NCBI GenBank assembly: GCA_031271405.1
Contig: JAISVT010000049.1
Span: 1 to 52,371 of the forward strand
Direction of reading: 5' to 3'
DNA: 52,371 bases
DNA from: Candidatus Endomicrobium macrotermitis
GTDB taxonomy: Bacteria > Elusimicrobiota > Endomicrobiia > Endomicrobiales > Endomicrobiaceae
Made by a program: the position numbers and the translations under genes. Each line of letters opens with the position of its first letter. Positions within the stretch are counted from its first letter, which is position 1. The notes under the pieces are model-generated. The model worked only from the letters and a program-made list of their open reading frames with translations. It was not told where the DNA came from and searched no databases. Positions 1 to 8,282 of the stretch are shown piece by piece.

Positions 1-2
1 GT

Positions 3-1235
3 AAATTTACCGCTGATAAAAAACTTACTCTTACGTACAACGGCGCAATTGTAGGTCAGTTGGATATGGAATACCTGCACAGAACGGGTCTTCCGAAATC
101 GGCAAAGAAAGCGACGTATACTCCTGCAAAAGAAACGCTTCAAAAGCCGGTAAAACTTGACGGCGCAAAAATCAAAGACGCGCTGAAAAAAGTTTTGGCG
201 GATTTGTCGGTGTGCAGCCAGGAAAAAATTATAAGCCGCTACAAAAGCGATCTGCAGGGGCAGACGGTTGTTAAGCCGGTACAGGGCGCGGGCGGCGTTG
301 CTGACGCCGGCGTAATATGCCCGGATAAAGTGATTAAAGGCACAAAAAAGGGCATCGCTTTGTCTAACGGGCTTAACCACCATTACGGTAAGGTCAATAC
401 TTACAAAATGGCGGCTTCTGCCGTTGAGGAAGCTCTGAGAAACGCCGTTTCTGCAGGCGCAAATCCCGACAGGACAGCCGTGCTCGATAACTTTTGCTGG
501 GGAAACCCCAATAAGCCGGAAGTTTTGGGTTCTCTTGTCGCTTCGGCGCGCGCCTGTTATGATATGTCCAAAAAATTCGGCGTGCCGTTTATAAGCGGCA
601 AAGACAGTTTATACAACGAGTATGCCGTAGGCGGCAAGACTTTTGCAATACCTTCCGCTCTTTTGATTTCCGCGATGGGCGTTGTCGATAACGTAAAAAA
701 TACTATGACAATGAACTTTAAGCGCGCGGACAATATCGTAATGGTTTTGGGTATTACAAGAAACGAACTCGGCCAAAGCGCTTTTGCCAGAGCAAACAAT
801 GTTAAAGGCGGAGTCGTGCCTGAAGTTTATCCGGAAGAATCTTTAAAAATTATGCGCGGCATTTACAAAGCGGCAAACAAAGGCTTGATAAAAGCCTGCC
901 ATGACGTTTCCGCCGGCGGTATGGCCGCGGCAATAAGTCAAATGGCTTTTGCGGGGCAAAAAGGCGTGAAGATAAATATCGACGCCGTGCCCGTAATGAA
1001 GCCTTTAACTGCCGCTGAAATTTTGTTTTCCGAAAGCAACGGAAGGTTTATAGTCGAAGTAAGCCCCGAAAACGCAAAGAAATTCAAAGAAATTTTCAAA
1101 GGAATGAAAATTTCCGAAATAGGCGTTGTTACCGGCGATAACAATATAGAGTTTGAAAGCGTAAAAGATAAAACCGGATTTTCAGAAAAATCCGAAAACC
1201 TTTCAAAAATCTGGAAAAGTACGGTTAATTTGTAA
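3..1235 (+). CDS. purL: Phosphoribosylformylglycinamidine synthase, C-terminal part (5' truncated by window)
   Basis: The reading frame is open from base 3, so the true start lies upstream; 410 residues are visible. PurL makes FGAM from FGAR, ATP and glutamine in step 4 of purine synthesis. The visible part carries the second PurM/AIRS-like half: an EEALRNAVSAGA helix, the LDNFCWGNPNKPEV metal/phosphate segment, FISGKDSLYNEY, and the late CHDVSAGGMAAAI glycine-rich segment. The SGKDSLYNEY wording resembles long PurL proteins rather than the short Bacillus type, but the N-terminus is needed to say so. It is followed by a strong terminator, so it is probably the last gene of its transcript. purD and purE lie just downstream. 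Confidence 0.93.
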   Translation, partial: KFTADKKLTLTYNGAIVGQLDMEYLHRTGLPKSAKKATYTPAKETLQKPVKLDGAKIKDALKKVLADLSVCSQEKIISRYKSDLQGQTVVKPVQGAGGVADAGVICPDKVIKGTKKGIALSNGLNHHYGKVNTYKMAASAVEEALRNAVSAGANPDRTAVLDNFCWGNPNKPEVLGSLVASARACYDMSKKFGVPFISGKDSLYNEYAVGGKTFAIPSALLISAMGVVDNVKNTMTMNFKRADNIVMVLGITRNELGQSAFARANNVKGGVVPEVYPEESLKIMRGIYKAANKGLIKACHDVSAGGMAAAISQMAFAGQKGVKINIDAVPVMKPLTAAEILFSESNGRFIVEVSPENAKKFKEIFKGMKISEIGVVTGDNNIEFESVKDKTGFSEKSENLSKIWKSTVNL

Positions 1236-1300
1236 TCATAACTATCGGGGTTATGCCGCCTTGTCAGGCGCCGCATAACCGTTACGATACGGGTTTCTGA

Positions 1301-1342
1301 AAAACAGCCTGCCGCGGTTTGGTCTTGCGGCAGGCTGTTTTT
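1301..1342 (+). terminator. Rho-independent terminator after purL
   Basis: A 15-bp stem (aaaacagcctgccgc, 1301-1315, with gcggcaggctgtttt from 1327) closes an 11-nt loop and ends in a T run. It lies 66 bp after the purL stop and should end the purL transcript. Confidence 0.9.
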
Positions 1343-1353
1343 ACTGGTTATTA

Positions 1354-1383
1354 TTGTAAAAAATGCGCAATATTTTGTAAAAT
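1354..1383 (+). promoter_or_regulatory. Putative promoter for the 104-aa gene
   Basis: TTGTAA (1354-1359), an 18-bp spacer and TAAAAT (1378-1383) lie just after the purL terminator. The transcript would have a leader of about 37 nt containing the AAGGCGG ribosome-binding site of the gene at 1427. Confidence 0.5.
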
Positions 1384-1426
1384 TATACGAGTTAAATTTT
1401 AATACTTCTAAAAGGCGGATAAGATT

Positions 1427-1741
1427 ATGGGGCAATGCGTTAATTGTTTCTTTCAGGGAGACAACAGTATTGACGGCAGGGGCAAGGGTATAATTTTTTG
1501 TATGGTTAAAAGAAAATGGCTGGCTGAAAACGATACTTGTCCCGATTTTACGGATTACGCGGAGTTAAGCAAAGAAATACGCAGCCAGTACGCTTTTGAA
1601 TTGCGCAAAAATAAAGAAAGCGGTTCAAATAAAACCGGAGACATAATCAAGCAGAGCTGGAAAGCGATGATCATTACTCTGATACTGTCTTTCATTATGT
1701 TTATACTGGCGGTTAAGATTTTTGATAAGTACATTTTTTAG
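1427..1741 (+). CDS. Small Cys-motif protein with C-terminal membrane segment, unknown function
   Basis: 104 residues; I do not recognise a named family. The N-terminus has four cysteines (C4, C7, C25, C38) in a CxxC-x17-C-x12-C pattern that could bind a metal ion. A charged linker follows (about 45-78), then one hydrophobic segment (about 81-97) near the C-terminus, so the soluble part is probably cytoplasmic and tail-anchored. The ATG at 1427 has an AAGGCGG ribosome-binding site 9 nt upstream. It stands alone between the purL terminator and purD. Metal binding is inferred from spacing only. Confidence 0.7.
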   Translation: MGQCVNCFFQGDNSIDGRGKGIIFCMVKRKWLAENDTCPDFTDYAELSKEIRSQYAFELRKNKESGSNKTGDIIKQSWKAMIITLILSFIMFILAVKIFDKYIF

Positions 1742-1821
1742 AACGGCGATGTGCGGAAGTTTAGATACATTGATGCATAGTTAAAGACAATTGAGCTGTA
1801 TTCAATAATCCGGAGTTATTA

Positions 1822-3117
1822 ATGAAAGTTTTAGTTATCGGAAGCGGAGGCAGAGAACACGCCATATGTTGGAAATTTTCTCAAAATCCTGCAATAGAAC
1901 ATATTTATTGCGCTCCCGGAAACGGCGGGACAAAATTATCGTTTGCCAATACCGCAAATGTGGAAATCGGAGTGAGCGAGTTTGAAAAACTTGCAGCTTT
2001 TGCCGATGAGAATGAGATAGATTTTACTTTTGTCGGACCCGAAGTCCCTTTGGCTGAAGGTATTGTAGATTTTTTTGAAGGGAAAGGTCTTAAAATAGTC
2101 GGGCCTTCAAAAGAAGCGGCAAAACTTGAATCAAGCAAAATATACTCCAAAGAATTTATGAAAAAATACGGAGTACCAACTGCCGAATTTCATAAATTTT
2201 ACGATATAGATTCCGCTTTAAACTTCTTAAATACATGGGAAGAAAATAAAAAAGCAGTCGTTAAGGCCGACGGGCTTGCCGCTGGTAAAGGCGTTTATAT
2301 GTGCGACGGCAGAGCCGACGCAGTAAAAGCGGTTAGAGAAATGATGGCAAACAACGCCATGGGCAAAGCCGGATCAAGCATTGTCATAGAAGAATTTATT
2401 GACGGCCAGGAACTTTCATATCTCATTTTTACCGACGGCGAATCATATTCAATGATGCCTGCCGCTCAAGACCATAAACGGGCAAACGACAACGACGAAG
2501 GCTTAAATACCGGCGGAATGGGCGCGTATGCTCCCGCTCCTTTGGCAACGGCAGAACTTACGAAAAAAGTCGAAGATACAATAGTTAAAAAGACGATTGA
2601 AGGAATAAAATCCGAAAGGCTGAATTATAAGGGCGTATTGTACGTCGGAGTAATTATGAACGGCGATACGCCGTATGTTTTGGAGTATAACTGCCGTTTC
2701 GGAGATCCTGAAACCCAGGCCGTTTTGCCTTTGCTTGATACCGACTTGACCGATATAAGCCTTGCTCTCATAGATAAAAAACTTTCAGGCATTGAAATCA
2801 AATGGAAAAACGGGGCTGCCGTTTGCGTGGTTTTGGCTTCGGGCGGATATCCCGGGAAATTCGATTCTGGGTTTGAAATACGGGGGCTGGAAAACGTTGA
2901 AGATAAAAATACGATAATTTTTCATGCCGGGACAAAAAATGAAAACGGAAAAATCCTTACCGCGGGCGGAAGGGTCTTGGGAATTACGTCTGTTGCCGGA
3001 GATATAAAAACGGCTATAGACGAAGTATATTCGCAGGTTAAACTCATATCTTTTAAAAATATGCATTACAGAAAAGATATAGCGCAAAAAGCGCTTCAGA
3101 ATCAAAAGCAGGTTTGA
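1822..3117 (+). CDS. purD: Phosphoribosylamine-glycine ligase (GARS)
   Basis: 431 residues, the normal family length. It joins glycine to phosphoribosylamine using ATP (step 2 of purine synthesis). The N-terminal domain starts MKVLVIGSGGREHAI; FVGPEVPLAEGIVD follows near residue 70. The ATP-grasp domain shows KADGLAAGKGVY (about 148-160), the GGMGAYAPAP loop and the metal-binding CRFGDPETQ (about 290). The ATG at 1822 follows a GGAG ribosome-binding site. purE begins 10 nt after its stop, so the two are co-transcribed. The upstream gap (1742-1821) holds a repeat-like segment but no clear promoter. Confidence 0.97.
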   Translation: MKVLVIGSGGREHAICWKFSQNPAIEHIYCAPGNGGTKLSFANTANVEIGVSEFEKLAAFADENEIDFTFVGPEVPLAEGIVDFFEGKGLKIVGPSKEAAKLESSKIYSKEFMKKYGVPTAEFHKFYDIDSALNFLNTWEENKKAVVKADGLAAGKGVYMCDGRADAVKAVREMMANNAMGKAGSSIVIEEFIDGQELSYLIFTDGESYSMMPAAQDHKRANDNDEGLNTGGMGAYAPAPLATAELTKKVEDTIVKKTIEGIKSERLNYKGVLYVGVIMNGDTPYVLEYNCRFGDPETQAVLPLLDTDLTDISLALIDKKLSGIEIKWKNGAAVCVVLASGGYPGKFDSGFEIRGLENVEDKNTIIFHAGTKNENGKILTAGGRVLGITSVAGDIKTAIDEVYSQVKLISFKNMHYRKDIAQKALQNQKQV

Positions 3118-3126
3118 GGGGAAAAT

Positions 3127-3651
3127 ATGGACAATAAAACTGACGTTGCGATAATAGTAGGTTCGGGTTCGGATTTGGCGGTTATGAATGAAACCGTTAA
3201 GGCTTTAAAAGAATTCGGTTTGTCGTATAGCCTCAATATAGCTTCGGCTCACAGAACTACCGGGCATTTAAAGCAATGCATAGCCGGCGCGCATTCGTCA
3301 GGCGTAAAAGTTTTTATAGCCGGAGCGGGAATGGCCGCCGCTTTGCCGGGCGTTATAGCCGCGGAAACGGTTTTGCCGGTGATAGGCGTTCCTATGGAAG
3401 GGAAAAATCTTTCGAGTATGGACTCTCTTTTTGCCATAGTGCAGATGCCTAAAGGCGTTCCCGTTGCGACGGTTGCAGTCGGAAAAGCGGGTGCAATAAA
3501 CGCGGCCGTACTTGCCGCCCAAATAATAGCCGTGAGCGACAATTCGTTGAAAGAAAAGCTCATACAGTATAAAAACAAGCAGGCGGAAGCGGTCATAAAA
3601 GAAGATTTAAAACTTCAAAAGGACGGGATTGATAAATATTTGCAGCAATAA
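3127..3651 (+). CDS. purE: PurE-type N5-CAIR mutase / AIR carboxylase
   Basis: 174 residues, full length. It carries out the carboxylation step leading to CAIR. Visible motifs: GSGSDLAVM at the N-terminus, SAHRTT with the catalytic-type His at 42, the LPVIGVPMEGKNLSSMDSL strand and the VQMPKGVPVATVAVGKAGA segment. An oddity: the GAGGAAHLPG motif of typical class I enzymes reads GAGMAAALPG, so the second His is Ala at 72. No purK is visible here, so whether the substrate is N5-CAIR (class I) or AIR plus CO2 (class II) is open. It is 10 nt downstream of purD. Confidence 0.93.
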   Translation: MDNKTDVAIIVGSGSDLAVMNETVKALKEFGLSYSLNIASAHRTTGHLKQCIAGAHSSGVKVFIAGAGMAAALPGVIAAETVLPVIGVPMEGKNLSSMDSLFAIVQMPKGVPVATVAVGKAGAINAAVLAAQIIAVSDNSLKEKLIQYKNKQAEAVIKEDLKLQKDGIDKYLQQ

Positions 3652-3654
3652 AGC

Positions 3655-3717
3655 TGTCATCCCGACGGAAGCCGGTATCTGTGTTTTAAAATGGATGCCG
3701 TTTTTCAACGGTATGAC
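3655..3717 (+). repeat. Intergenic palindromic repeat, GTCAT...ATGAC family, copy 1
   Basis: It begins TGTCATCCCG and ends CGGTATGAC, with ATGGATGCCG inside; the ends are inverted. It fills most of the purE-pyrR gap. Related units are at 7154-7235, 17239-17272 and 30411-30494. Confidence 0.7.
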
Positions 3718-3755
3718 GCAAAAATAGGAATTATAGAAATACTATAAGGAAAATA

Positions 3756-4286
3756 ATGGAAGAAATAATACTTGATTCTCAATCGTTTAAAAAAGCCATA
3801 GAGAAAGTTTCAAAAGAGATTTTTGAAAAAAATAAAAATCTTTCGGGGTTTGCCGTTGTGGGCATCCATAACAAGGGCGTTTATATAGCAAAAAGAATTT
3901 TATCCGAAATCGCGGCGCTTGCAAAGATTCAGGAATCGCAGATCCCTTTCGGTACGCTTGATATCACCCTTTACAGGGACGACCTGGATGAATTCGGCTC
4001 GGATATGCCGGTTATAAAAGATACGGTCATACCTTTTGACATAAGCCAGAAAAACATAATTTTGGTCGACGACGTTTTATATACCGGAAGAACAGTCAGG
4101 GCTGCTTTGGACGTGCTTATGGATTTCGGAAGGCCTAAGTCCATACAGCTTGCGGTTTTGGTCGACAGAGGATACAGAGAGCTTCCGATAGAAGCCGATT
4201 ATGTCGGAATTAAGCATGTTACCAAAGGAAAAGTAAAGGTTCAGTGCAAAGAAACGGAAGGCGAGGACAAAGTTTTTATTTTATAA
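3756..4286 (+). CDS. pyrR: PyrR: pyrimidine regulator / uracil phosphoribosyltransferase
   Basis: 176 residues, full length. PyrR proteins bind pyr mRNA leaders in response to UMP and also make UMP from uracil and PRPP. The PRPP-binding signature is clear ([19 protein letters not shown], about residues 105-124), as is the family's [13 protein letters not shown] segment and the C-terminal [10 protein letters not shown]. It heads pyrR-pyrB-pyrC, the classic arrangement for autogenous control. I looked for a PyrR-binding attenuator upstream and between the genes and found no convincing one, so its target here is unclear. Confidence 0.95.
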   Translation: MEEIILDSQSFKKAIEKVSKEIFEKNKNLSGFAVVGIHNKGVYIAKRILSEIAALAKIQESQIPFGTLDITLYRDDLDEFGSDMPVIKDTVIPFDISQKNIILVDDVLYTGRTVRAALDVLMDFGRPKSIQLAVLVDRGYRELPIEADYVGIKHVTKGKVKVQCKETEGEDKVFIL

Positions 4287-4299
4287 TAAAGAGGGGAAT

Positions 4300-5247
4300 A
4301 TGTCTCTTAACCGCAAAGATTTGCTTGGTTTAGAACATCTGGACAAAAAAGATTTGCAGTTAGTTTTGGATTCGGTAAAACCTTTCAAAGATCTTTTCAC
4401 AAGATCCGTCAAAAAAGCCCCTACATTGATAGGAAAAACGGTAGTAACTCTTTTTTACGAACCTTCTACAAGAACAAGAACTTCTTTTGAAATCGCCGCA
4501 AAACGCCTTTCCGCGGACGTCGTAAATATCGCCGTAAGCGCTTCAAGCGTAGTCAAAGGCGAAAGCCTTATAGATACGGGCAAAACCCTTGAAGCGATGA
4601 AAGCGGACTACATTATCATCAGGCATTCGCTTGCCGGAGCGCCTGATATTCTTGCAAGAAATTTAAACGCTTCCATAATAAACGCCGGCGACGGCTTCCA
4701 CGAACACCCTACCCAGGGGCTTCTTGACCTTTATACGATGTATGAAAAAAAGAAAAAGATAGAGGGCTTGAAAGTTCTCCTTGTCGGCGACATACTTCAT
4801 TCCAGAGTCGCAAAATCCAATATATGGGCGCTGACTAAAATGGGCGCGGAAGTCGCGGTCGCAGGGCCGCCGACTTTGATCCCTTCGAATATTGCAAGCC
4901 TCGGCGTAAAAGTTTTTTACGATTTGGACGAAGCCATAAAAGCGGCAGACGTCGTAAATATTTTAAGAATACAGCTCGAACGCCAGCAGGAAAATTTGTT
5001 CCCGTCGGTTCACGAGTATGTAGAGCTTTATCAGGTCACAAAAGAAAGGCTTGCAAAAGCCAAGCCGGGCGTGATAATTATGCATCCCGGGCCTATGAAC
5101 AGGGGGATAGAAATATCTTCCGAAGTTGCCGACAGCGCGAACGCCGTTATAAACGAGCAGGTCACAAACGGGATCGCCGTCAGAATGGCGGTATTGTATC
5201 TTTTAAAACCAAACAACAAGGTGAAAAAAAATGCGGCTTCAAATTAA
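4300..5247 (+). CDS. pyrB: Aspartate carbamoyltransferase catalytic subunit
   Basis: 315 residues. It condenses carbamoyl phosphate with aspartate, the committed step of pyrimidine synthesis. The carbamoyl-phosphate loop [12 protein letters not shown] is at 52-63, [12 protein letters not shown] at 134-145 and HPGPMNRG at 262-269. No regulatory chain (PyrI) gene is nearby, so it is probably an unregulated trimer. It starts 13 nt after pyrR behind a GAGGGG ribosome-binding site and overlaps pyrC by 17 nt, which suggests translational coupling. Confidence 0.97.
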   Translation: MSLNRKDLLGLEHLDKKDLQLVLDSVKPFKDLFTRSVKKAPTLIGKTVVTLFYEPSTRTRTSFEIAAKRLSADVVNIAVSASSVVKGESLIDTGKTLEAMKADYIIIRHSLAGAPDILARNLNASIINAGDGFHEHPTQGLLDLYTMYEKKKKIEGLKVLLVGDILHSRVAKSNIWALTKMGAEVAVAGPPTLIPSNIASLGVKVFYDLDEAIKAADVVNILRIQLERQQENLFPSVHEYVELYQVTKERLAKAKPGVIIMHPGPMNRGIEISSEVADSANAVINEQVTNGIAVRMAVLYLLKPNNKVKKNAASN

Positions 5248-6508
5248 AAACGTAAGAATTGTCGACCCTTCGCAAAATAAAGATAAAACCGGAGACATAT
5301 TCGTTGAAAACGGAATGATAGTCTCTAACCTTTCTGGAGCTGCCGACGAGATTTACGACGGCTCGGGCAAAATAGCCGTTCCGGGGCTTATTGACGTTCA
5401 TTCTCATTTAAGGGAACCCGGGCAGGAAGGCAAAGAGACGATTAAAACCGGCACGCAGGCGGCGGCTAAAGGCGGCATAACTACCGTTTTTTGTATGCCC
5501 AATACTAAGCCTGTCATAGATAATGCGCCTACCGTGGAATTTATACTTTTGAAAGCCCAAAAAGAAGGCATTGTAAACGTTTTTCCCGTAGGGTGCGCCA
5601 CAAAAGGCTCTCAAGGCGAAGAGCTTTCGGAAATCGGCGTTCTTAAAAAAGCCGGTATTGCGGCGATAAGCGACGACGGTTTGCCTGTTTCAAACTCGCA
5701 GATAATGCGCCGTACTTTGGAATATACGAAAATGTTTAAACTTCCGGTGATTTCCCACTGCGAGGATAAAGAACTCAGCAAAAGCGGCGTTATGAACGAA
5801 GGCAAAAAGTCGATGGTTTTGGGTTTAAGAGGCATACCCAGACAAGCCGAAGAAGTTATGGTCGCAAGAGACATTATGCTTGCAGAACTTACCGGCGGAT
5901 ATTTGCATATAGCCCACGTTTCGACCGCGGGTTCCGTTTATTTAATCGGACAGGCTAAAAAGAAAGGCATAAAAATTACGGCTGAAACCTGCCCGCATTA
6001 TTTTACGCTTACCGACGATGTGGTAAAAGTTTACGATGCGAATACGAAAATGAATCCTCCTTTAAGGGAACAAAGAGACGTGGACGCAATAAAACAAGGC
6101 CTTGCGGACGGAACCATAGACTGCATAGCCACAGACCATGCTCCGCATACGGCCGAAGAAAAAAATAAAGAGTTCGATTTGGCTCCTTTCGGCATAATAG
6201 GTTTTGAAACCATATTAAGCCTTGTGTTGAACGAACTTGTTGATAAAAAAGTTTTATCTTTAAGCGAAGCAATAGCCAAAATGACATTAAACCCCGCAAA
6301 AATTTTTAATCTTGAAGGAAGGGGAAGCCTCAAAGAAGGCAGCATAGCCGATATTACGGTAATCGATCCGAAATATTCTTATGAATTTACAAAAGAAAGC
6401 ATAGTTTCAAAAAGCAAAAATTCGCCTTTTATAGGAAGAAAATTCCAGGGCGGAGCAGTCCTGACCGTAGTCGGCGGGAAAATAGTATACCGTAAAGACA
6501 ATCAATAA
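5231..6508 (+). CDS. pyrC: Dihydroorotase (type I)
   Basis: 425 residues. It closes carbamoyl-aspartate to dihydroorotate. The amidohydrolase metal ligands are all visible: HxH at H57/H59 in [11 protein letters not shown]176 in ISHCED, H229 in HIAHVS and D302 in ATDHAPH. Length and motifs are those of the active type I class, not the inactive pseudo-DHOases that accompany some PyrB proteins. The ATG lies inside the end of pyrB with AAGGTG just upstream. It is the last gene of the pyr operon. Confidence 0.96.
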   Translation: MRLQIKNVRIVDPSQNKDKTGDIFVENGMIVSNLSGAADEIYDGSGKIAVPGLIDVHSHLREPGQEGKETIKTGTQAAAKGGITTVFCMPNTKPVIDNAPTVEFILLKAQKEGIVNVFPVGCATKGSQGEELSEIGVLKKAGIAAISDDGLPVSNSQIMRRTLEYTKMFKLPVISHCEDKELSKSGVMNEGKKSMVLGLRGIPRQAEEVMVARDIMLAELTGGYLHIAHVSTAGSVYLIGQAKKKGIKITAETCPHYFTLTDDVVKVYDANTKMNPPLREQRDVDAIKQGLADGTIDCIATDHAPHTAEEKNKEFDLAPFGIIGFETILSLVLNELVDKKVLSLSEAIAKMTLNPAKIFNLEGRGSLKEGSIADITVIDPKYSYEFTKESIVSKSKNSPFIGRKFQGGAVLTVVGGKIVYRKDNQ

Positions 6509-6532
6509 ACATATAAATAAGTATTATTTTTA

Positions 6533-6538
6533 TATAAT
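6533..6538 (+). promoter_or_regulatory. -10 box placed for a leaderless start at 6545
   Basis: TATAAT ends 6 nt before the ATG at 6545, so transcription would start at or next to the start codon. No Shine-Dalgarno sequence and no good -35 box are present. The same -10/ATG spacing occurs at 7528-7540, 21061-21073 and 29034-29046. Confidence 0.55.
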
Positions 6539-6544
6539 TACAGC

Positions 6545-6757
6545 ATGAGAAACCGGAATACAAATACGTTAAAACTTAAGAAAAATCCATCCGCTTATGC
6601 TGTTTGGCGTTTAGAACAGCAGTTGAATTACGGTTTGTCCGAAAATGAAAAAATAAACAGGGTAGAGTTGAAAAAATACTTGCCTGTTTTGAATATCGAT
6701 GCCGATACAAGAAAACTTTGCGAGTATCTTTTATATGGCAAAAAGCCTTCTTACTAA
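6545..6757 (+). CDS. Small partner gene of a broken AbiEii-type toxin (possible antitoxin)
   Basis: 70 residues, charged and probably helical, with no membrane segment. No function can be named from the protein itself. It overlaps by 23 nt the start of the decayed AbiEii-like nucleotidyltransferase at 6735. Small proteins with a late KINRVELKKYLPVLNID-like stretch commonly precede such toxin genes, so an antitoxin or partner role is inferred from position. The ATG lies 6 nt after a TATAAT box with no ribosome-binding site, suggesting a leaderless mRNA. This locus is more AT-rich than its neighbours, which fits acquisition. Confidence 0.6.
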   Translation: MRNRNTNTLKLKKNPSAYAVWRLEQQLNYGLSENEKINRVELKKYLPVLNIDADTRKLCEYLLYGKKPSY

Positions 6758-7126
6758 ACAACAAAAACAATTTCTTGATTAAACTCCTCAACTGTATGGT
6801 AGTTTTTATTTTTCAGGCGGTACGGCTTTGTCTGAATATTATTTGCGGCACAGGTACTCGGAAGATTTAGATTTTTTTCGGAAAATGAAATAAATTCTTC
6901 GGATTTAAATTTGTTTTTAGTTATAAATAAAAGCAAGTTTGGCGCTAAAAATATTCAATTTTCACAGTCCTTTAACAGAAACTTATTTTTTCTTTCTTTT
7001 GACGGCTTAGAGAGAGAATTAAAATTAGAATTTACGTTTTATCCGTTTGAAAGAATAGATTTAAAAAAGAAATACGGCAACTTTTTTGGGTTTGGCAAAG
7101 AAATTGGGATTACTGGATTAAAATAA
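6735..7126 (+). pseudogene. Decayed AbiEii-family nucleotidyltransferase toxin
   Basis: Conceptual translation starts MAKSLLTKQQKQFLD and then meets a TAA at 6780. It resumes in frame with the family signature FYFSGGTALSEYYLRHRYSED LDFF, split here for length. A T is missing from the run at 6872-6878, shifting the frame; the next frame continues SENEINSSDLNLFL and runs to a stop at 7126. The product would also be short, ending just after the region where the family continues with its IDSLxDIAVNK-like core. So there are at least three lesions: a stop codon, a -1 frameshift and a lost C-terminal half. AbiEii proteins are the toxin half of type IV abortive-infection pairs. Confidence 0.8.
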
Positions 7127-7153
7127 ATCTGAATTATGCCCTGACAGGCAGTT

Positions 7154-7235
7154 GTCACCCTGCGGAGACGAAGTCTCTCGCAGGGTCTATAGAAAAGCCG
7201 TTATTTATAGATCCTGCGGCTACGCGCAGGATGAC
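7154..7235 (+). repeat. Intergenic palindromic repeat, GTCAT...ATGAC family, copy 2 (complete)
   Basis: Starts GTCACCCTGCG and ends GCAGGATGAC. It contains two strong hairpins: CCCTGCG...CGCAGGG with an inner GAGAC/GTCTC stem, and ATCCTGCG...CGCAGGAT, joined by a TCTATAG/TTATAGATC-type linker. It looks like a REP/BIME-like or MITE-like unit. Confidence 0.75.
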
Positions 7236-7298
7236 GGACTTTACCAGTGTGCATAATGGGATAATTCCGAAATAAATAACAATAAATGACAAATAGTT

Positions 7299-7332
7299 AA
7301 AAACTGCTATGCAAAAACACAGCAGTTTTTTG
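7299..7332 (+). terminator. Hairpin terminator
   Basis: AAAAACTGCT pairs with AGCAGTTTTT (right arm 7321-7330) around a 12-nt loop and runs into TTTTTTG. The A- and T-rich arms make it potentially bidirectional. It separates the toxin remnant from the zapB-like operon. Confidence 0.7.
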
Positions 7333-7504
7333 TTTTGTATGGAAAACAACCGGCAGCGGCGGCGGCAGCAAAAAACTTTATCTGTGAGAGAGAAGTAAAT
7401 CCGATCGAAGCGAGGGGTTTTAGCCGTTTAATATTATTTTTTGCAAAAATGAATGCCGGCTTTCGCCGACAAAACAAAGGATTTTAAAACCTGCTTTTGT
7501 CACT

Positions 7505-7533
7505 TTGACAATTATATCCGCAAATTATAGAAT
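7505..7533 (+). promoter_or_regulatory. Strong promoter for the zapB-like gene (leaderless start)
   Basis: TTGACA (7505-7510), a 17-bp spacer and TAGAAT (7528-7533) form a near-consensus sigma-70 promoter. The ATG at 7540 lies 6 nt after the -10 box, so the predicted transcription start coincides with the start codon. There is no ribosome-binding site. Confidence 0.75.
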
Positions 7534-7539
7534 ATTGCC

Positions 7540-7791
7540 ATGGGAAATTTGGAAATTTTGTCCGTAAAAGTGAAAAAAGCGGCCGAGCGAATAAAAAAAC
7601 TGAATTACGAGAATATGAAACTCAAAGCCGAGATAGAATCTCTGAACAAAACCCTCGGTTTTTATGAGCAGGAACGCAAGAAATACTCGCAAAAAATGAA
7701 CGAATTTGCTCAAATTGAAAAAAACGCCGAACATGCCATATTGAAAATTGAAAGAATTTTAAAGAAAATCGATACGGCAAAGGCGTCTTAA
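7540..7791 (+). CDS. ZapB-like coiled-coil protein
   Basis: 83 residues, almost entirely heptad-rich helix (LSVKVKKAAERIKKLNYENMKLKAEIE and onward), with no membrane segment. Short coiled coils of this kind next to zapA are usually the ZapB-like/DUF904 cell-division factors that link the Z-ring layer. Here it lies 3 nt before zapA, which supports that role, but coiled-coil similarity alone is weak. The ATG sits at the predicted transcription start of the promoter at 7505-7533, with no ribosome-binding site; no better in-frame start is available. Confidence 0.65.
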   Translation: MGNLEILSVKVKKAAERIKKLNYENMKLKAEIESLNKTLGFYEQERKKYSQKMNEFAQIEKNAEHAILKIERILKKIDTAKAS

Positions 7792-7794
7792 TAT

Positions 7795-8088
7795 ATGGAT
7801 AACAAACTTAACACGAGAATTATGGGAATCCCCATATCTCTTAATCTTGAAGAGATGGACGATTTAAGTTTCAGCGTTTTGGAACGCCGTATAAACGACA
7901 CATGGCAGAAAGTAAAAGAAGCCAATCCCGAAGTTGTAGATACCTGGAAAATAGCGGCTTCTACGGTTGTTGAAATCACCAAAGAATTGATCAGATTAGA
8001 AAATTTACAGGAAAATATTTCAGATAATTATGAGAGAAAGATTAAAGAGCTCATTAAACAACTGGATGAAACAGACTATTCAGGCTGA
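7795..8088 (+). CDS. zapA: Cell division protein ZapA-like
   Basis: 97 residues. ZapA binds and cross-links FtsZ filaments. The N-terminal part (NTRIMGIPISLNLEEMDDLSF) fits the ZapA beta region, and residues about 40-95 form the long helix that makes the tetramer's coiled coil. It lies 3 nt after the ZapB-like gene and is followed by a 6S RNA and, past rarA, by fau. The zapA-6S-fau order is well known in Proteobacteria and supports the call. Sequence similarity alone is moderate. Confidence 0.72.
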   Translation: MDNKLNTRIMGIPISLNLEEMDDLSFSVLERRINDTWQKVKEANPEVVDTWKIAASTVVEITKELIRLENLQENISDNYERKIKELIKQLDETDYSG

Positions 8089-8102
8089 AATATTCGTATA
8101 TT

Positions 8103-8262
8103 TTCCCTGCAGCGTTGGTGATTTGTTTTAAGCGTGTTTATTCCTACAAGTCTATTCAGGAGAACAGCAGTCGAGCGTATGCTCGCGGGCACATGCCACT
8201 GTATCTCACTTAAAAAAATGGGCTTTAAACCGTTTAAGACGCACGGCGCTGCGGGGTTTTTC
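8103..8262 (+). ncRNA. ssrS: 6S RNA (regulator of sigma-70 RNA polymerase)
   Basis: The gap between zapA and rarA folds like a 6S RNA. A closing stem pairs CCCTGCAGCG (8105-8114) with CGCTGCGGGG (8247-8256), fully paired counting one U-G. Two long, weakly paired strands form the central bubble, and a terminal hairpin CGAGC-GTAT-GCTCG lies at 8172-8185. A T run follows at 8257-8261. The location between zapA and fau (rarA intervening) matches the known 6S neighbourhood. 6S mimics an open promoter and sequesters the housekeeping polymerase in slow growth. The exact ends are approximate. Confidence 0.75.
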
Positions 8263-8282
8263 TTTAACTTTACGGTGTCAAT

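Larger units (their letters stand above)
7127..7539 (+). other. 413-bp gene-free stretch: repeat, hairpin terminator, promoter
   Basis: In order it holds a two-hairpin palindromic repeat (7154-7235), a terminator-like hairpin (7299-7332), about 110 bp with no feature I recognise, a degenerate ATGAATGCCGGC-type repeat fragment near 7449-7469, and the promoter at 7505-7533. I see no coding region. Confidence 0.6.

Noticed and set aside
3652-3755. A PyrR-binding attenuator before pyrR
   Set aside because: The gap is a palindromic repeat; I could not find the PyrR anti-anti-terminator consensus or a terminator followed by a T run.
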